A DNA stretch of 64,000 nucleotides from NCBI GenBank assembly GCA_958299035.1, contig CATQJL010000001.1:6192284-6256283 (forward strand). The letters run 5' to 3'. This document shows positions 22,576-34,829 of the stretch, in pieces (the stretch's first letter is position 1; each line of letters begins with the position of its first letter). The notes beneath the pieces are model-generated. The model did no database searches and was not told the DNA's origin. It worked only from the letters and a program-made list of their open reading frames with translations. The DNA is from Cylicocyclus nassatus. Taxonomy: Eukaryota; Nematoda; Chromadorea; Rhabditida; Strongylidae. The translations under genes were made by a program, and so were the position numbers.

Positions 22576-24449
22576 TCGCATAGACAGCGATTCCCAAATT
22601 ATACCCACCCATAGCTCCTTTATATCTTCAGCGTTCCGGATAAGACTTTATAGTTTTTCAAGTCTACCTTTGCTCTATTTGAGAGCAAAAAATCCAGTCC
22701 AGTTCAAGAAGTCATGTGTGAGCATCTGTTCGAATAAAGGCTTTGAAATGGCTCGCATAGTCAGCGATTCCCAAATTATACCCACCCATAGCTCCTTTAT
22801 AACCTCAGCGTTCCGGATAAGACTCTATAGGTTTTTCAAGTCTACCTTTGCTCTACTGGACAGCAAAAAATACAGGCCGATTCGGGAAGTCATGTCTGAG
22901 TACCATGCCTTTGAAATAGATCGCAAGACAACGATTCCCAGATTATACCCACCCATAGCTCCTTTATATCTTCAGCGTTCCGGATAAGACTTTATAGTTT
23001 TTCAAGAATATCTTTGCTCTATTTGAGAGCAAAAAATCCAGTCCAGTTCAAGAAGTCATGTGTGAGCATCTGTTCGAATAAAGGCTTTGAAATGGCTCGC
23101 ATAGTCAGCGATTCCCAAATTATACCCACCCATAGCTCCTTTATAACCTCAGCGTTCCGGATAAGACTCTATAGGTTTTTCAAGACTACCTTTGCTCTAC
23201 TGGACAGCAAAAAAAACAGGCCGATCCAGAAAGTGATCATGCCTGAGCGTCACTGTCCGAATATATGGCTATGAAATGGCTCGCATAGACAGCGATTCCC
23301 AAATTATACCCACCCATAGCTCCTTTATAACCTCAGCGTTCCGGATAAGACTTTATAGTTTTTCAAGAATATCTTTGCTCTATTTGAGAGCAAAAAATCC
23401 AGTCCAGTTCAAGAAGTCATGTGTGAGCATCTGTTCGAATAAAGGCTTTGAAATGGCTCGCATAGACAGCGATTCCCAAATTATACCCACCCATAGCTCC
23501 TTTATAACTTCAGCGTTTCGGATAAGACTCTATAGGTTTTTCAAGTCTACCTTTGCTATTTGAGAGCAAAAAATCCAGTCCAGTTCAAGAAGTCATGTGT
23601 GAGCATCTGTTCGAATAAAGGCTTTGAAATGGCTCGCATAGTCAGCGATTCCCAAATTATACCCACCCATAGCTCCTTTATAACCTCAGCGTTCCGGATA
23701 AGACTCTATAGGTTTTTCAAGACTACCTTTGCTCTACTGGACAGCAAAAAAAAAACAGGCCGATCCAGAAAGTCATGCCTGAGCGTCACTGTCCGAATAT
23801 ATGGCTATGAAATGGCTCGCATAGACAGCGATTCCCAAATTATACCCACCCATAGCTCCTTTATAACTTCAGCGTTTCGGATAAGACTCTATAGGTTTTT
23901 CAAGTCTACCTTTGCTCTACTGGACAGCAAAAAATACAGGCCGATTCGGGAAGTCATGTCTGAGTACCATGCCTTTGAAATAGATCGCAAGACAACGATT
24001 CCCAAATTATACCCACCCATAGCTCCTTTATATCTTCAGCGTTCCGGATAAGACTTTATAGTTTTTCAAGAATATCTTTGCTCTATTTGAGAGCAAAAAA
24101 TCCAGTCCAGTTCAAGAAGTCATGTGTGAGCATCTGTTCGAATAAAGGCTTTGAAATGGCTCGCATAGACAGCGATTCCCAAATTATACCCACCCATAGC
24201 TCCTTTATAACTTCAGCGTTCCGGATAAGACTTTATAGTTTTTCAAGAATATCTTTGCTCTATTTGAGAGCAAAAAATCCAGTCCAGTTCAAGAAGTCAT
24301 GTGTGAGCATCTGTTCGAATAAAGGCTTTGAAATGGCTCGCATAGCCAGCGATTCCCAAATTATACCCACCCATAGTTCCTTTATATCTTGAGCGTTCCG
24401 GATAAGTCTTTATACTTTTCCAACAATATCTTCATCTACTTGAGTGCAA
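22576..24449. repeat. Mixed-order block between the 2282- and 1593-bp units
   Basis: About eleven A, B and C monomers lie in an order I could not fit to the neighbouring units. One A unit has a 2-bp deletion, 'ctttgctatttgagagc' (near 23,550), which breaks the inverted repeat. Near 24,390 'cttcagcg' is changed to 'cttgagcg', and near 24,444 'gagagc' is changed to 'gagtgc', both in a D unit of the triple-transversion type. Confidence 0.65.
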
Positions 24450-27400
24450 AAAATCCAGGCCAGTTCAAGAAGTCATGTGTGAGCATCTGTTCGAATAAAG
24501 GCTTTGAAATGGCTCGCATAGTCAGCGATTCCCAAATTATACCCACCCATAGCTCCTTTATAACCTCAGCGTTCCGGATAAGACTCTATAGGTTTTTCAA
24601 GACTACCTTTGCTCTACTGGACAGCAAAAAAAACAGGCCGATCCAGAAAGTCATGCCTGAGCGTCACTGTCCGAATATATGGCTATGAAATGGCTCGCAT
24701 AGACAGCGATTCCCAAATTATACCCAACCATAGCTCCTTTATAACTTCAGCGTTTCGGATAAGACTCTATAGGTTTTTCAAGTCTACCTTTGCTCTACTG
24801 GACAGCAAAAAATACAGGCCGATTCGGGAAGTCATGTCTGAGTACCATGCCTTTGAAATAGATCGCAAGACAACGATTCCCAAATTATACCCACCCATAG
24901 CTCATTTATATCTTCAGCGTTCCGGATAAGACTTTATAGTTTTTCAAGAATATCTTTGCTCTATTTGAGAGCAAAAAATCCAGTCCAGTTCAAGAAGTCA
25001 TGTGTGAGCATCTGTTCGAATAAAGGCTTTGAAATGGCTCGCATAGTCAGCGATTCCCAAATTATACCCACCCATAGCTCCTTTATAACCTCAGCGTTCC
25101 AGAAAAGACTCTATAGGTTTTTCAAGACTACCTTTGCTCTACTGGACAGCAAAAAAACAGGCCGATCCAGAAAGTCATGCCTGAGCGTCACTGTCCGAAT
25201 AGATGGCTATGAAATGGCTCGCATAGACAGCGATTCCCAAATTATACCCACCCATAGCTCCTTTATAACTTCAGCGTTTCGGATAAGACTCTATAGGTTT
25301 TTCAAGACTACCTTTGCTCTACTGGACAGCAAAAAAAACAGGCCGATCCAGAAAGTCATGCCTGAGCGTCACTGTCCGAATATATGGCTATGAAATGGCT
25401 CGCATAGACAGCGATTCCCAAATTATACCCACCCATAGCTCCTTTATAACTTCAGCGTTTCGGATAAGACTCTATAGGTTTTTCAAGACTACCTTTGCTC
25501 TACTGGACAGCAAAAAAAACAGGCCGATCCAGAAAGTCATGCCTGAGCGTAACTGTCCGAATATATGGCTATGAAATGGCTCGCATAGACAGCGATTCCC
25601 AAATTATACCCACCCATAGCTCCTTTATAACTTCAGCGTTTCGGATAAGACTCTATAGGTTTTTCAAGTCTACCTTTGCTCTACTGGACAGCAAAAAATA
25701 CAGACCGATTCGGGAAGTCATGTCTGAGTACCATGCCTTTGAAATAGATCGCAAGACAACGATTCTCAAATTATACCCACCCATAGCTCCTTTATAACCT
25801 CAGCGTTCCGGATAAGACTCTATAGGTTTTTCAAGACTACCTTTGCTCTACTGGACAGCAAAAAAAAACAGGCCGATCCAGAAAGTCATGCCTGAGCGTC
25901 ACTGTCCGAATATATGGCTATGAAATGGCTCGCATAGACAGCGATTCCCAAATTATACCCACCCATAGCTCCTTTATAACTTCAGCGTTTCGGATAAGAC
26001 TTTATAGTTTTTCAAGAATATCTTTGCTCTATTTGAGAGCAAAAAATCCAGTCCAGTTCAAGAAGTCATGTGTGAGCATCTGTTCGAATAAAGGCTTTGA
26101 AATGGCTCGCATAGTCAGCGATTCCCAAATTATACCCACCCATAGCTCCTTTATAACCTCAGCGTTCCGGATAAGACTCTATAGGTTTTTCAAGACTACC
26201 TTTGCTCTACTGGACAGCAAAAAAGACAGGCCGATCCAGAAAGTCATGCCTGAGCGTCACTGTCCGAATATATGGCTATGAAATGGCTCGCATAGACAGC
26301 GATTCCCAAATTATACCCACCCATAGCTCCTTTATAACTTCAGCGTTTCGGATAAGACTCTATAGGTTTTTCAAGTCTACCTTTGCTCTACTGGACAGCA
26401 AAAAATACAGGCCGATTCGGGAAGTCATGTCTGAGTACCATGCCTTTGAAATAGATCGCAAGACAACGATTCCCAAATTATACCCACCCATAGCTCATTT
26501 ATATCTTCAGCGTTCCGGATAAGACTTTATAGTTTTTCAAGAATATCTTTGCTCTATTTGAGAGCAAAAAATCCAGTCCAGTTCAAGAAGTCATGTGTGA
26601 GCATCTGTTCGAATAAAGGCTTTGAAATGGCTCGCATAGTCAGCGATTCCCAAATTATACCCACCCATAGCTCCTTTATAACCTCAGCGTTCCAGAAAAG
26701 ACTCTATAGGTTTTTCAAGACTACCTTTGCTCTACTGGACAGCAAAAAAACAGGCCGATCCAGAAAGTCATGCCTGAGCGTCACTGTCCGAATAGATGGC
26801 TATGAAATGGCTCGCATAGACAGCGATTCCCAAATTATACCCACCCATAGCTCCTTTATAACTTCAGCGTTTCGGATAAGACTCTATAGGTTTTTCAAGA
26901 CTACCTTTGCTCTACTGGACAGCAAAAAAAACAGGCCGATCCAGAAAGTCATGCCTGAGCGTCACTGTCCGAATATATGGCTATGAAATGGCTCGCATAG
27001 ACAGCGATTCCCAAATTATACCCACCCATAGCTCCTTTATAACTTCAGCGTTTCGGATAAGACTCTATAGGTTTTTCAAGACTACCTTTGCTCTACTGGA
27101 CAGCAAAAAAAACAGGCCGATCCAGAAAGTCATGCCTGAGCGTAACTGTCCGAATATATGGCTATGAAATGGCTCGCATAGACAGCGATTCCCAAATTAT
27201 ACCCACCCATAGCTCCTTTATAACTTCAGCGTTTCGGATAAGACTCTATAGGTTTTTCAAGTCTACCTTTGCTCTACTGGACAGCAAAAAATACAGACCG
27301 ATTCGGGAAGTCATGTCTGAGTACCATGCCTTTGAAATAGATCGCAAGACAACGATTCTCAAATTATACCCACCCATAGCTCCTTTATAACCTCAGCGTT

Positions 27401-28285
27401 CCGGATAAGACTCTATAGGTTTTTCAAGACTACCTTTGCTCTACTGGACAGCAAAAAAAAACAGGCCGATCCAGAAAGTCATGCCTGAGCGTCACTGTCC
27501 GAATATATGGCTATGAAATGGCTCGCATAGACAGCGATTCCCAAATTATACCCACCCATAGCTCCTTTATAACTTCAGCGTTTCGGATAAGACTTTATAG
27601 TTTTTCAAGAATATCTTTGCTCTATTTGAGAGCAAAAAATCCAGTCCAGTTCAAGAAGTCATGTGTGAGCATCTGTTCGAACAAAGGCTTTGAAATGGCT
27701 CGCATAGTCAGCGATTCCCAAATTATACCCACCCATAGCTCCTTTATAACCTCAGCGTTCCGGATAAGACTCTATAGGTTTTTCAAGACTACCTTTGCTC
27801 TACTGGACAGCAAAAAAGACAGGCCGATCCAGAAAGTCATGCCTGAGCGTCACTGTCCGAATATATGGCTATGAAATGGCTCGCATAGACAGCGATTCCC
27901 AAATTATACCCACCCATAGCTCCTTTATAACTTCAGCGTTTCGGATAAGACTCTATAGGTTTTTCAAGTCTACCTTTGCTCTACTGGACAGCAAAAAATA
28001 CAGGCCGATTCGGGAAGTCATGTCTGAGTACCATGCCTTTGAAATAGATCGCAAGACAACGATTCCCAAATTATACCCACCCATAGCTCCTTTATATCTT
28101 CAGCGTTCCGGATAAGACTTTATAGTTTTTCAAGAATATCTTTGCTCTATTTGAGAGCAAAAAATCCAGTCCAGTTCAAGAAGTCATGTGTGAGCATCTG
28201 TTCGAATAAAGGCTTTGAAATGGCTCGCATAGTCAGCGATTCCCAAATTATACCCACCCATAGCTCCTTTATAACCTCAGCGTTC
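24450..28285. repeat. Units of 1593 bp (9 monomers), about 2.4 copies
   Basis: Copies run approximately 24,450-26,042, 26,043-27,635 and 27,636-28,285. Three B units in series (near 25,133, 25,313 and 25,494, and again 1593 bp later) are diagnostic, one with 'gagcgtaactgtcc'. The 'ttccagaaaagact' variant first appears here (25,099 and 26,692). Copy-specific changes are few, for example 'gttcgaacaaagg' near 27,680. Confidence 0.85.
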
Positions 28286-31200
28286 CGGATAAGACTCTAT
28301 AGGTTTTTCAAGACTACCTTTGCTCTACTGGACAGCAAAAAAAAACAGGCCGATCCAGAAAGTGATCATGCCTGAGCGTCACTGTCCGAATATATGGCTA
28401 TGAAATGGCTCGCATAGACAGCGATTCCCAAATTATACCCACCCATAGCTCCTTTATAACTTCAGCGTTTCGGATAAGACTCTATAGGTTTTTCAAGTCT
28501 ACCTTTGCTCTACTGGACAGCAAAAAATACAGACCGATTCGGGAAGTCATGTCTGAGTACCATGCCTTTGAAATAGATCGCAAGACAACGATTCTCAAAT
28601 TATACCCGCCCATAGCTCCTTTATATCTTCAGCGTTCCGGATAAGACTTTATAGTTTTTCAAGAATATCTTTGCTCTATTTGAGAGCAAAAAATCCAGTC
28701 CAGTTCAAGAAGTCATGTGTGAGCATCTGTTCGAATAAAGGCTTTGAAATGGCTCGCATAGCCAGCGATTCCCAAATTATACCCACCCATAGTTCCTTTA
28801 TATCTTCAGCGTTCCGGATAAGTCTTTATACTTTTCCAACAATATCTTCATCTACTTGAGAGCAAAAAATCCAGGCCAGTTCAAGAAGTCATGTGTGAGC
28901 ATCTGTTCGAATAAAGGCTTTGAAATGGCTCGCATAGTCAGCGATTCCCAAATTATACCCACCCATAGCTCCTTTATAACCTCAGCGTTCCGGATAAGAC
29001 TCTATAGGTTTTTCAAGACTACCTTTGCTCTACTGGACAGCAAAAAAAACAGGCCGATCCAGAAAGTCATGCCTGAGCGTCACTGTCCGAATATATGGCT
29101 ATGAAATGGCTCGCATAGACAGCGATTCCCAAATTATACCCACCCATAGCTCCTTTATAACTTCAGCGTTTCGGATAAGACTCTATAGGTTTTTCAAGTC
29201 TACCTTTGCTCTACTGGACAGCAAAAAATACAGGCCGATTCGGGAAGTCATGTCTGAGTACCATGCCTTTGAAATAGATCGCAAGACAACGATTCCCAAA
29301 TTATACCCACCCATAGCTCATTTATATCTTCAGCGTTCCGGATAAGACTTTATAGTTTTTCAAGAATATCTTTGCTCTATTTGAGAGCAAAAAATCCAGT
29401 CCAGTTCAAGAAGTCATGTGTGAGCATCTGTTCGAATAAAGGCTTTGAAATGGCTCGCATAGTCAGCGATTCCCAAATTATACCCACCCATAGCTCCTTT
29501 ATATCTTCAGCGTTCCGGATAAGACTTTATAGTTTTTCAAGAATATCTTTGCTCTATTTGAGAGCAAAAAATCCAGTCCAGTTCAAGAAGTCATGTCTAA
29601 GCATCTGTTCGAATAAAGGCTTTGAAATGGCTCGCATAGTCAGCGATTCCCAAATTATACCCACCCATAGCTCCTTTATAACCTCAGCGTTCCGGATAAG
29701 ACTCTATAGGTTTTTCAAGACTACCTTTGCTCTACTGGACAGCAAAAAAAACAGGCCGATCCAGAAAGTGATCATGCCTGAGCGTCACTGTCCGAATATA
29801 TGGCTATGAAATGGCTCGCATAGACAGCGATTCCCAAATTATACCCACCCATAGCTCCTTTATAACTTCAGCGTTTCGGATAAGACTCTATAGGTTTTTC
29901 AAGACTACCTTTGCTCTACTGGACAGCAAAAAAAACAGGCCGATCCAGAAAGTCATGCCTGAGCGTCACTGTCCGAATATATGGCTATGAAATGGCTCGC
30001 ATAGACAGCGATTCCCAAATTATACCCACCCATAGCTCCTTTATAACTTCAGCGTTTCGGATAAGACTCTATAGGTTTTTCAAGACTACCTTTGCTCTAC
30101 TGGACAGCAAAAAAAACAGGCCGATCCAGAAAGTCATGCCTGAGCGTAACTGTCCGAATATATGGCTATGAAATGGCTCGCATAGACAGCGATTCCCAAA
30201 TTATACCCACCCATAGCTCCTTTATAACTTCAGCGTTTCGGATAAGACTCTATAGGTTTTTCAAGTCTACCTTTGCTCTACTGGACAGCAAAAAATACAG
30301 ACCGATTCGGGAAGTCATGTCTGAGTACCATGCCTTTGAAATAGATCGCAAGACAACGATTCTCAAATTATACCCACCCATAGCTCCTTTATAACCTCAG
30401 CGTTCCGGATAAGACTCTATAGGTTTTTCAAGACTACCTTTGCTCTACTGGACAGCAAAAAAAAACAGGCCGATCCAGAAAGTCATGCCTGAGCTCACTG
30501 TCCGAATATATGGCTATGAAATGGCTCGCATAGACAGCGATTCCCAAATTATACCCACCCATAGCTCCTTTATAACTTCAGCGTTTCGGATAAGACTTTA
30601 TAGTTTTTCAAGAATATCTTTGCTCTATTTGAGAGCAAAAAATCCAGTCCAGTTCAAGAAGTCATGTGTGAGCATCTGTTCGAATAAAGGCTTTGAAATG
30701 GCTCGCATAGTCAGCGATTCCCAAATTATACCCACCCATAGCTCCTTTATAACCTCAGCGTTCCGGATAAGACTCTATAGGTTTTTCAAGACTACCTTTG
30801 CTCTACTGGACAGCAAAAAAGACAGGCCGATCCAGAAAGTCATGCCTGAGCGTCACTGTCCGAATATATGGCTATGAAATGGCTCGCATAGACAGCGATT
30901 CCCAAATTATACCCACCCATAGCTCCTTTATAACTTCAGCGTTTCGGATAAGACTCTATAGGTTTTTCAAGTCTACCTTTGCTCTACTGGACAGCAAAAA
31001 ATACAGGCCGATTCGGGAAGTCATGTCTGAGTACCATGCCTTTGAAATAGATCGCAAGACAACGATTCCCAAATTATACCCACCCATAGCTCCTTTATAT
31101 CTTCAGCGTTCCGGATAAGACTTTATAGTTTTTCAAGAATATCTTTGCTCTATTTGAGAGCAAAAAATCCAGTCCAGTTCAAGAAGTCATGTGTGAGCAT

Positions 31201-32640
31201 CTGTTCGAATAAAGGCTTTGAAATGGCTCGCATAGTCAGCGATTCCCAAATTATACCCACCCATAGCTCCTTTATAACCTCAGCGTTCCGGATAAGACTC
31301 TATAGGTTTTTCAAGACTACCTTTGCTCTACTGGACAGCAAAAAAAAACAGGCCGATCCAGAAAGTGATCATGCCTGAGCGTCACTGTCCGAATATATGG
31401 CTATGAAATGGCTCGCATAGACAGCGATTCCCAAATTATACCCGCCCATAGCTCCTTTATATCTTCAGCGTTCCGGATAAGACTTTATAGTTTTTCAAGA
31501 ATATCTTTGCTCTATTTGAGAGCAAAAAATCCAGTCCAGTTCAAGAAGTCATGTGTGAGCATCTGTTCGAATAAAGGCTTTGAAATGGCTCGCATAGCCA
31601 GCGATTCCCAAATTATACCCACCCATAGTTCCTTTATATCTTCAGCGTTCCGGATAAGTCTTTATACTTTTCCAACAATATCTTCATCTACTTGAGAGCA
31701 AAAAATCCAGGCCAGTTCAGGAAGTCATGTGTGAGCATCTGTTCGAATAAAGGCTTTGAAATGGCTCGCATAGTCAGCGATTCCCAAATTATACCCACCC
31801 ATAGCTCCTTTATAACCTCAGCGTTCCGGATAAGACTCTATAGGTTTTTCAAGACTACCTTTGCTCTACTGGACAGCAAAAAAAACAGGCCGATCCAGAA
31901 AGTCATGCCTGAGCGTCACTGTCCGAATATATGGCTATGAAATGGCTCGCATAGACAGCGATTCCCAAATTATACCCACCCATAGCTCCTTTATAACTTC
32001 AGCGTTTCGGATAAGACTCTATAGGTTTTTCAAGTCTACCTTTGCTCTACTGGACAGCAAAAAATACAGGCCGATTCGGGAAGTCATGTCTGAGTACCAT
32101 GCCTTTGAAATAGATCGCAAGACAACGATTCCCAAATTATACCCACCCATAGCTCATTTATATCTTCAGCGTTCCGGATAAGACTTTATAGTTTTTCAAG
32201 AATATCTTTGCTCTATTTGAGAGCAAAAAATCCAGTCCAGTTCAAGAAGTCATGTGTGAGCATCTGTTCGAATAAAGGCTTTGAAATGGCTCGCATAGTC
32301 AGCGATTCCCAAATTATACCCACCCATAGCTCCTTTATATCTTCAGCGTTCCGGATAAGACTTTATAGTTTTTCAAGAATATCTTTGCTCTATTTGAGAG
32401 CAAAAAATCCAGTCCAGTTCAAGAAGTCATGTCTAAGCATCTGTTCGAATAAAGGCTTTGAAATGGCTCGCATAGTCAGCGATTCCCAAATTATACCCAC
32501 CCATAGCTCCTTTATAACCTCAGCGTTCCGGATAAGACTCTATAGGTTTTTCAAGACTACCTTTGCTCTACTGGACAGCAAAAAAAACAGGCCGATCCAG
32601 AAAGTGATCATGCCTGAGCGTCACTGTCCGAATATATGGC
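26900..32640. repeat. Large duplication at 3003-bp, then 2836-bp spacing
   Basis: About 26,900-28,440 matches about 29,905-31,440 at 3003-3004 bp. Farther on, about 28,650-29,800 matches about 31,490-32,640 at 2836 bp. The offset drops by 167 bp between the two stretches, the length of one type C monomer, and the C unit present near 28,510 is indeed missing at the matching place near 31,440-31,500. This is one 17-monomer duplication followed by loss of a single monomer in the right copy. Confidence 0.78.
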
Positions 32641-33845
32641 TATGAAATGGCTCGCATAGACAGCGATTCCCAAATTATACCCACCCATAGCTCCTTTATA
32701 ACTTCAGCGTTTCGGATAAGACTCTATAGGTTTTTCAAGTCTACCTTTGCTCTACTGGACAGCAAAAAATACAGACCGATTCGGGAAGTCATGTCTGAGT
32801 ACCATGCCTTTGAAATAGATCGCAAGACAACGATTCTCAAATTATACCCGCCCATAGCTCCTTTATATCTTCAGCGTTCCGGATAAGACTTTATAGTTTT
32901 TCAAGAATATCTTTGCTCTATTTGAGAGCAAAAAATCCAGTCCAGTTCAAGAAGTCATGTGTGAGCATCTGTTCGAATAAAGGCTTTGAAATGGCTCGCA
33001 TAGCCAGCGATTCCCAAATTATACCCACCCATAGTTCCTTTATATCTTCAGCGTTCCGGATAAGTCTTTATACTTTTCCAACAATATCTTCATCTACTTG
33101 AGAGCAAAAAATCCAGGCCAGTTCAAGAAGTCATGTGTGAGCATCTGTTCGAATAAAGGCTTTGAAATGGCTCGCATAGTCAGCGATTCCCAAATTATAC
33201 CCACCCATAGCTCCTTTATAACCTCAGCGTTCCGGATAAGACTCTATAGGTTTTTCAAGACTACCTTTGCTCTACTGGACAGCAAAAAAAACAGGCCGAT
33301 CCAGAAAGTCATGCCTGAGCGTCACTGTCCGAATATATGGCTATGAAATGGCTCGCATAGACAGCGATTCCCAAATTATACCCACCCATAGCTCCTTTAT
33401 AACTTCAGCGTTTCGGATAAGACTCTATAGGTTTTTCAAGTCTACCTTTGCTCTACTGGACAGCAAAAAATACAGGCCGATTCGGGAAGTCATGTCTGAG
33501 TACCATGCCTTTGAAATAGATCGCAAGACAACGATTCCCAAATTATACCCACCCATAGCTCATTTATATCTTCAGCGTTCCGGATAAGACTTTATAGTTT
33601 TTCAAGAATATCATTGCTCTATTTGAGAGCAAAAAATCCAGTCCAGTTCAAGAAGTCATGTGTGAGCATCTGTTCGAATAAAGGCTTTGAAATGGCTCGC
33701 ATAGTCAGCGATTCCCAAATTATACCCACCCATAGCTCCTTTATATCTTCAGCGTTCCGGATAAGACTTTATAGTTTTTCAAGAATATCTTTGCTCTATT
33801 TGAGAGCAAAAAATCCAGTCCAGTTCAAGAAGTCATGTCTAAGCA
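31480..33845. repeat. Units of 1406 bp (8 monomers), about 1.7 copies
   Basis: About 31,480-32,440 matches about 32,886-33,845 at a spacing of 1406 bp, including the triple-transversion D unit (31,655 and 33,063) and 'tagctcatttatatc' (near 32,155 and 33,560). One copy has 'gttcaggaagtc' near 31,718 and another 'aatatcattgctc' near 33,611, both single-copy changes. Confidence 0.78.
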
Positions 33846-33967
33846 TCTGTCCGAATATATGGCTATGAAATGGCTCGCATAGACAGCGATTCCCAAATTA
33901 TACCCACCCATAGCTCCTTTATATCTTCAGCGTTCCGGATAAGACTTTATAGTTTTTCAAGAATATC
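33790..33967 (+). repeat. A/B chimeric monomer (first of many)
   Basis: The unit starts as type A with the full inverted repeat and 'ccagtccagttcaagaag', continues with the D-like 'tcatgtctaagcatctg', then switches to the B tail 'tccgaatatatggctatg'. The switch falls in the stretch 'ctgt[t/c]cgaata' shared by all three types. Equivalent units recur through the right half, for example near 35,254, 37,008, 38,935, 52,833 and 54,252. Confidence 0.82.
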
Positions 33968-34829
33968 TTTGCTCTATTTGAGAGCAAAAAATCCAGTCCA
34001 GTTCAAGAAGTCATGTGTGAGCATCTGTTCGAATAAAGGCTTTGAAATGGCTCGCATAGTCAGCGATTCCCAAATTATACCCACCCATAGCTCCTTTATA
34101 ACCTCATCGTTCCGGATAAGACTCTATAGGTTTTTCAAGACTACCTTTGCTCTACTGGACAGCAAAAAAAAACAGGCCGATCCAGAAAGTCATGCCTGAG
34201 CGTCACTGTCCGAATATATGGCTATGAAATGGCTCGCATAGACAGCGATTCCCAAATTATACCCACCCATAGCTCCTTTATAACTTCAGCGTTTCGGATA
34301 AGACTCTATAGGTTTTTCAAGTCTACCTTTGCTCTACTGGACAGCAAAAAATACAGGCCGATTCGGGAAGTCATGTCTGAGTACCATGCCTTTGAAATAG
34401 ATCGCAAGACAACGATTCCCAAATTATACCCACCCATAGCTCCTTTATATCTTCAGCGTTCCGGATAAGACTTTATAGTTTTTCAAGAATAATTTGCTCT
34501 ATTTGAGAGCAAAAAATCCAGTCCAGTTCAAGAAGTCATGTGTGAGCATCTGTTCGAATAAAGGCTTTGAAATGGCTCGCATAGTCAGCGATTCCCAAAT
34601 TATACCCACCCATAGCTCCTTTATATCTTCAGCGTTCCGGATAAGACTTTATAGTTTTTCAAGAATATCTTTGCTCTATTTGAGAGCAAAAAATCCAGTC
34701 CAGTTCAAGAAGTCATGTGTGAGCATCTGTTCGAATAAAGGCTTTGAAATGGCTCGCATAGTCAGCGATTCCCAAATTATACCCACCCATAGCTCCTTTA
34801 TAACCTCAGCGTTCCAGAAAAGACTCTAT

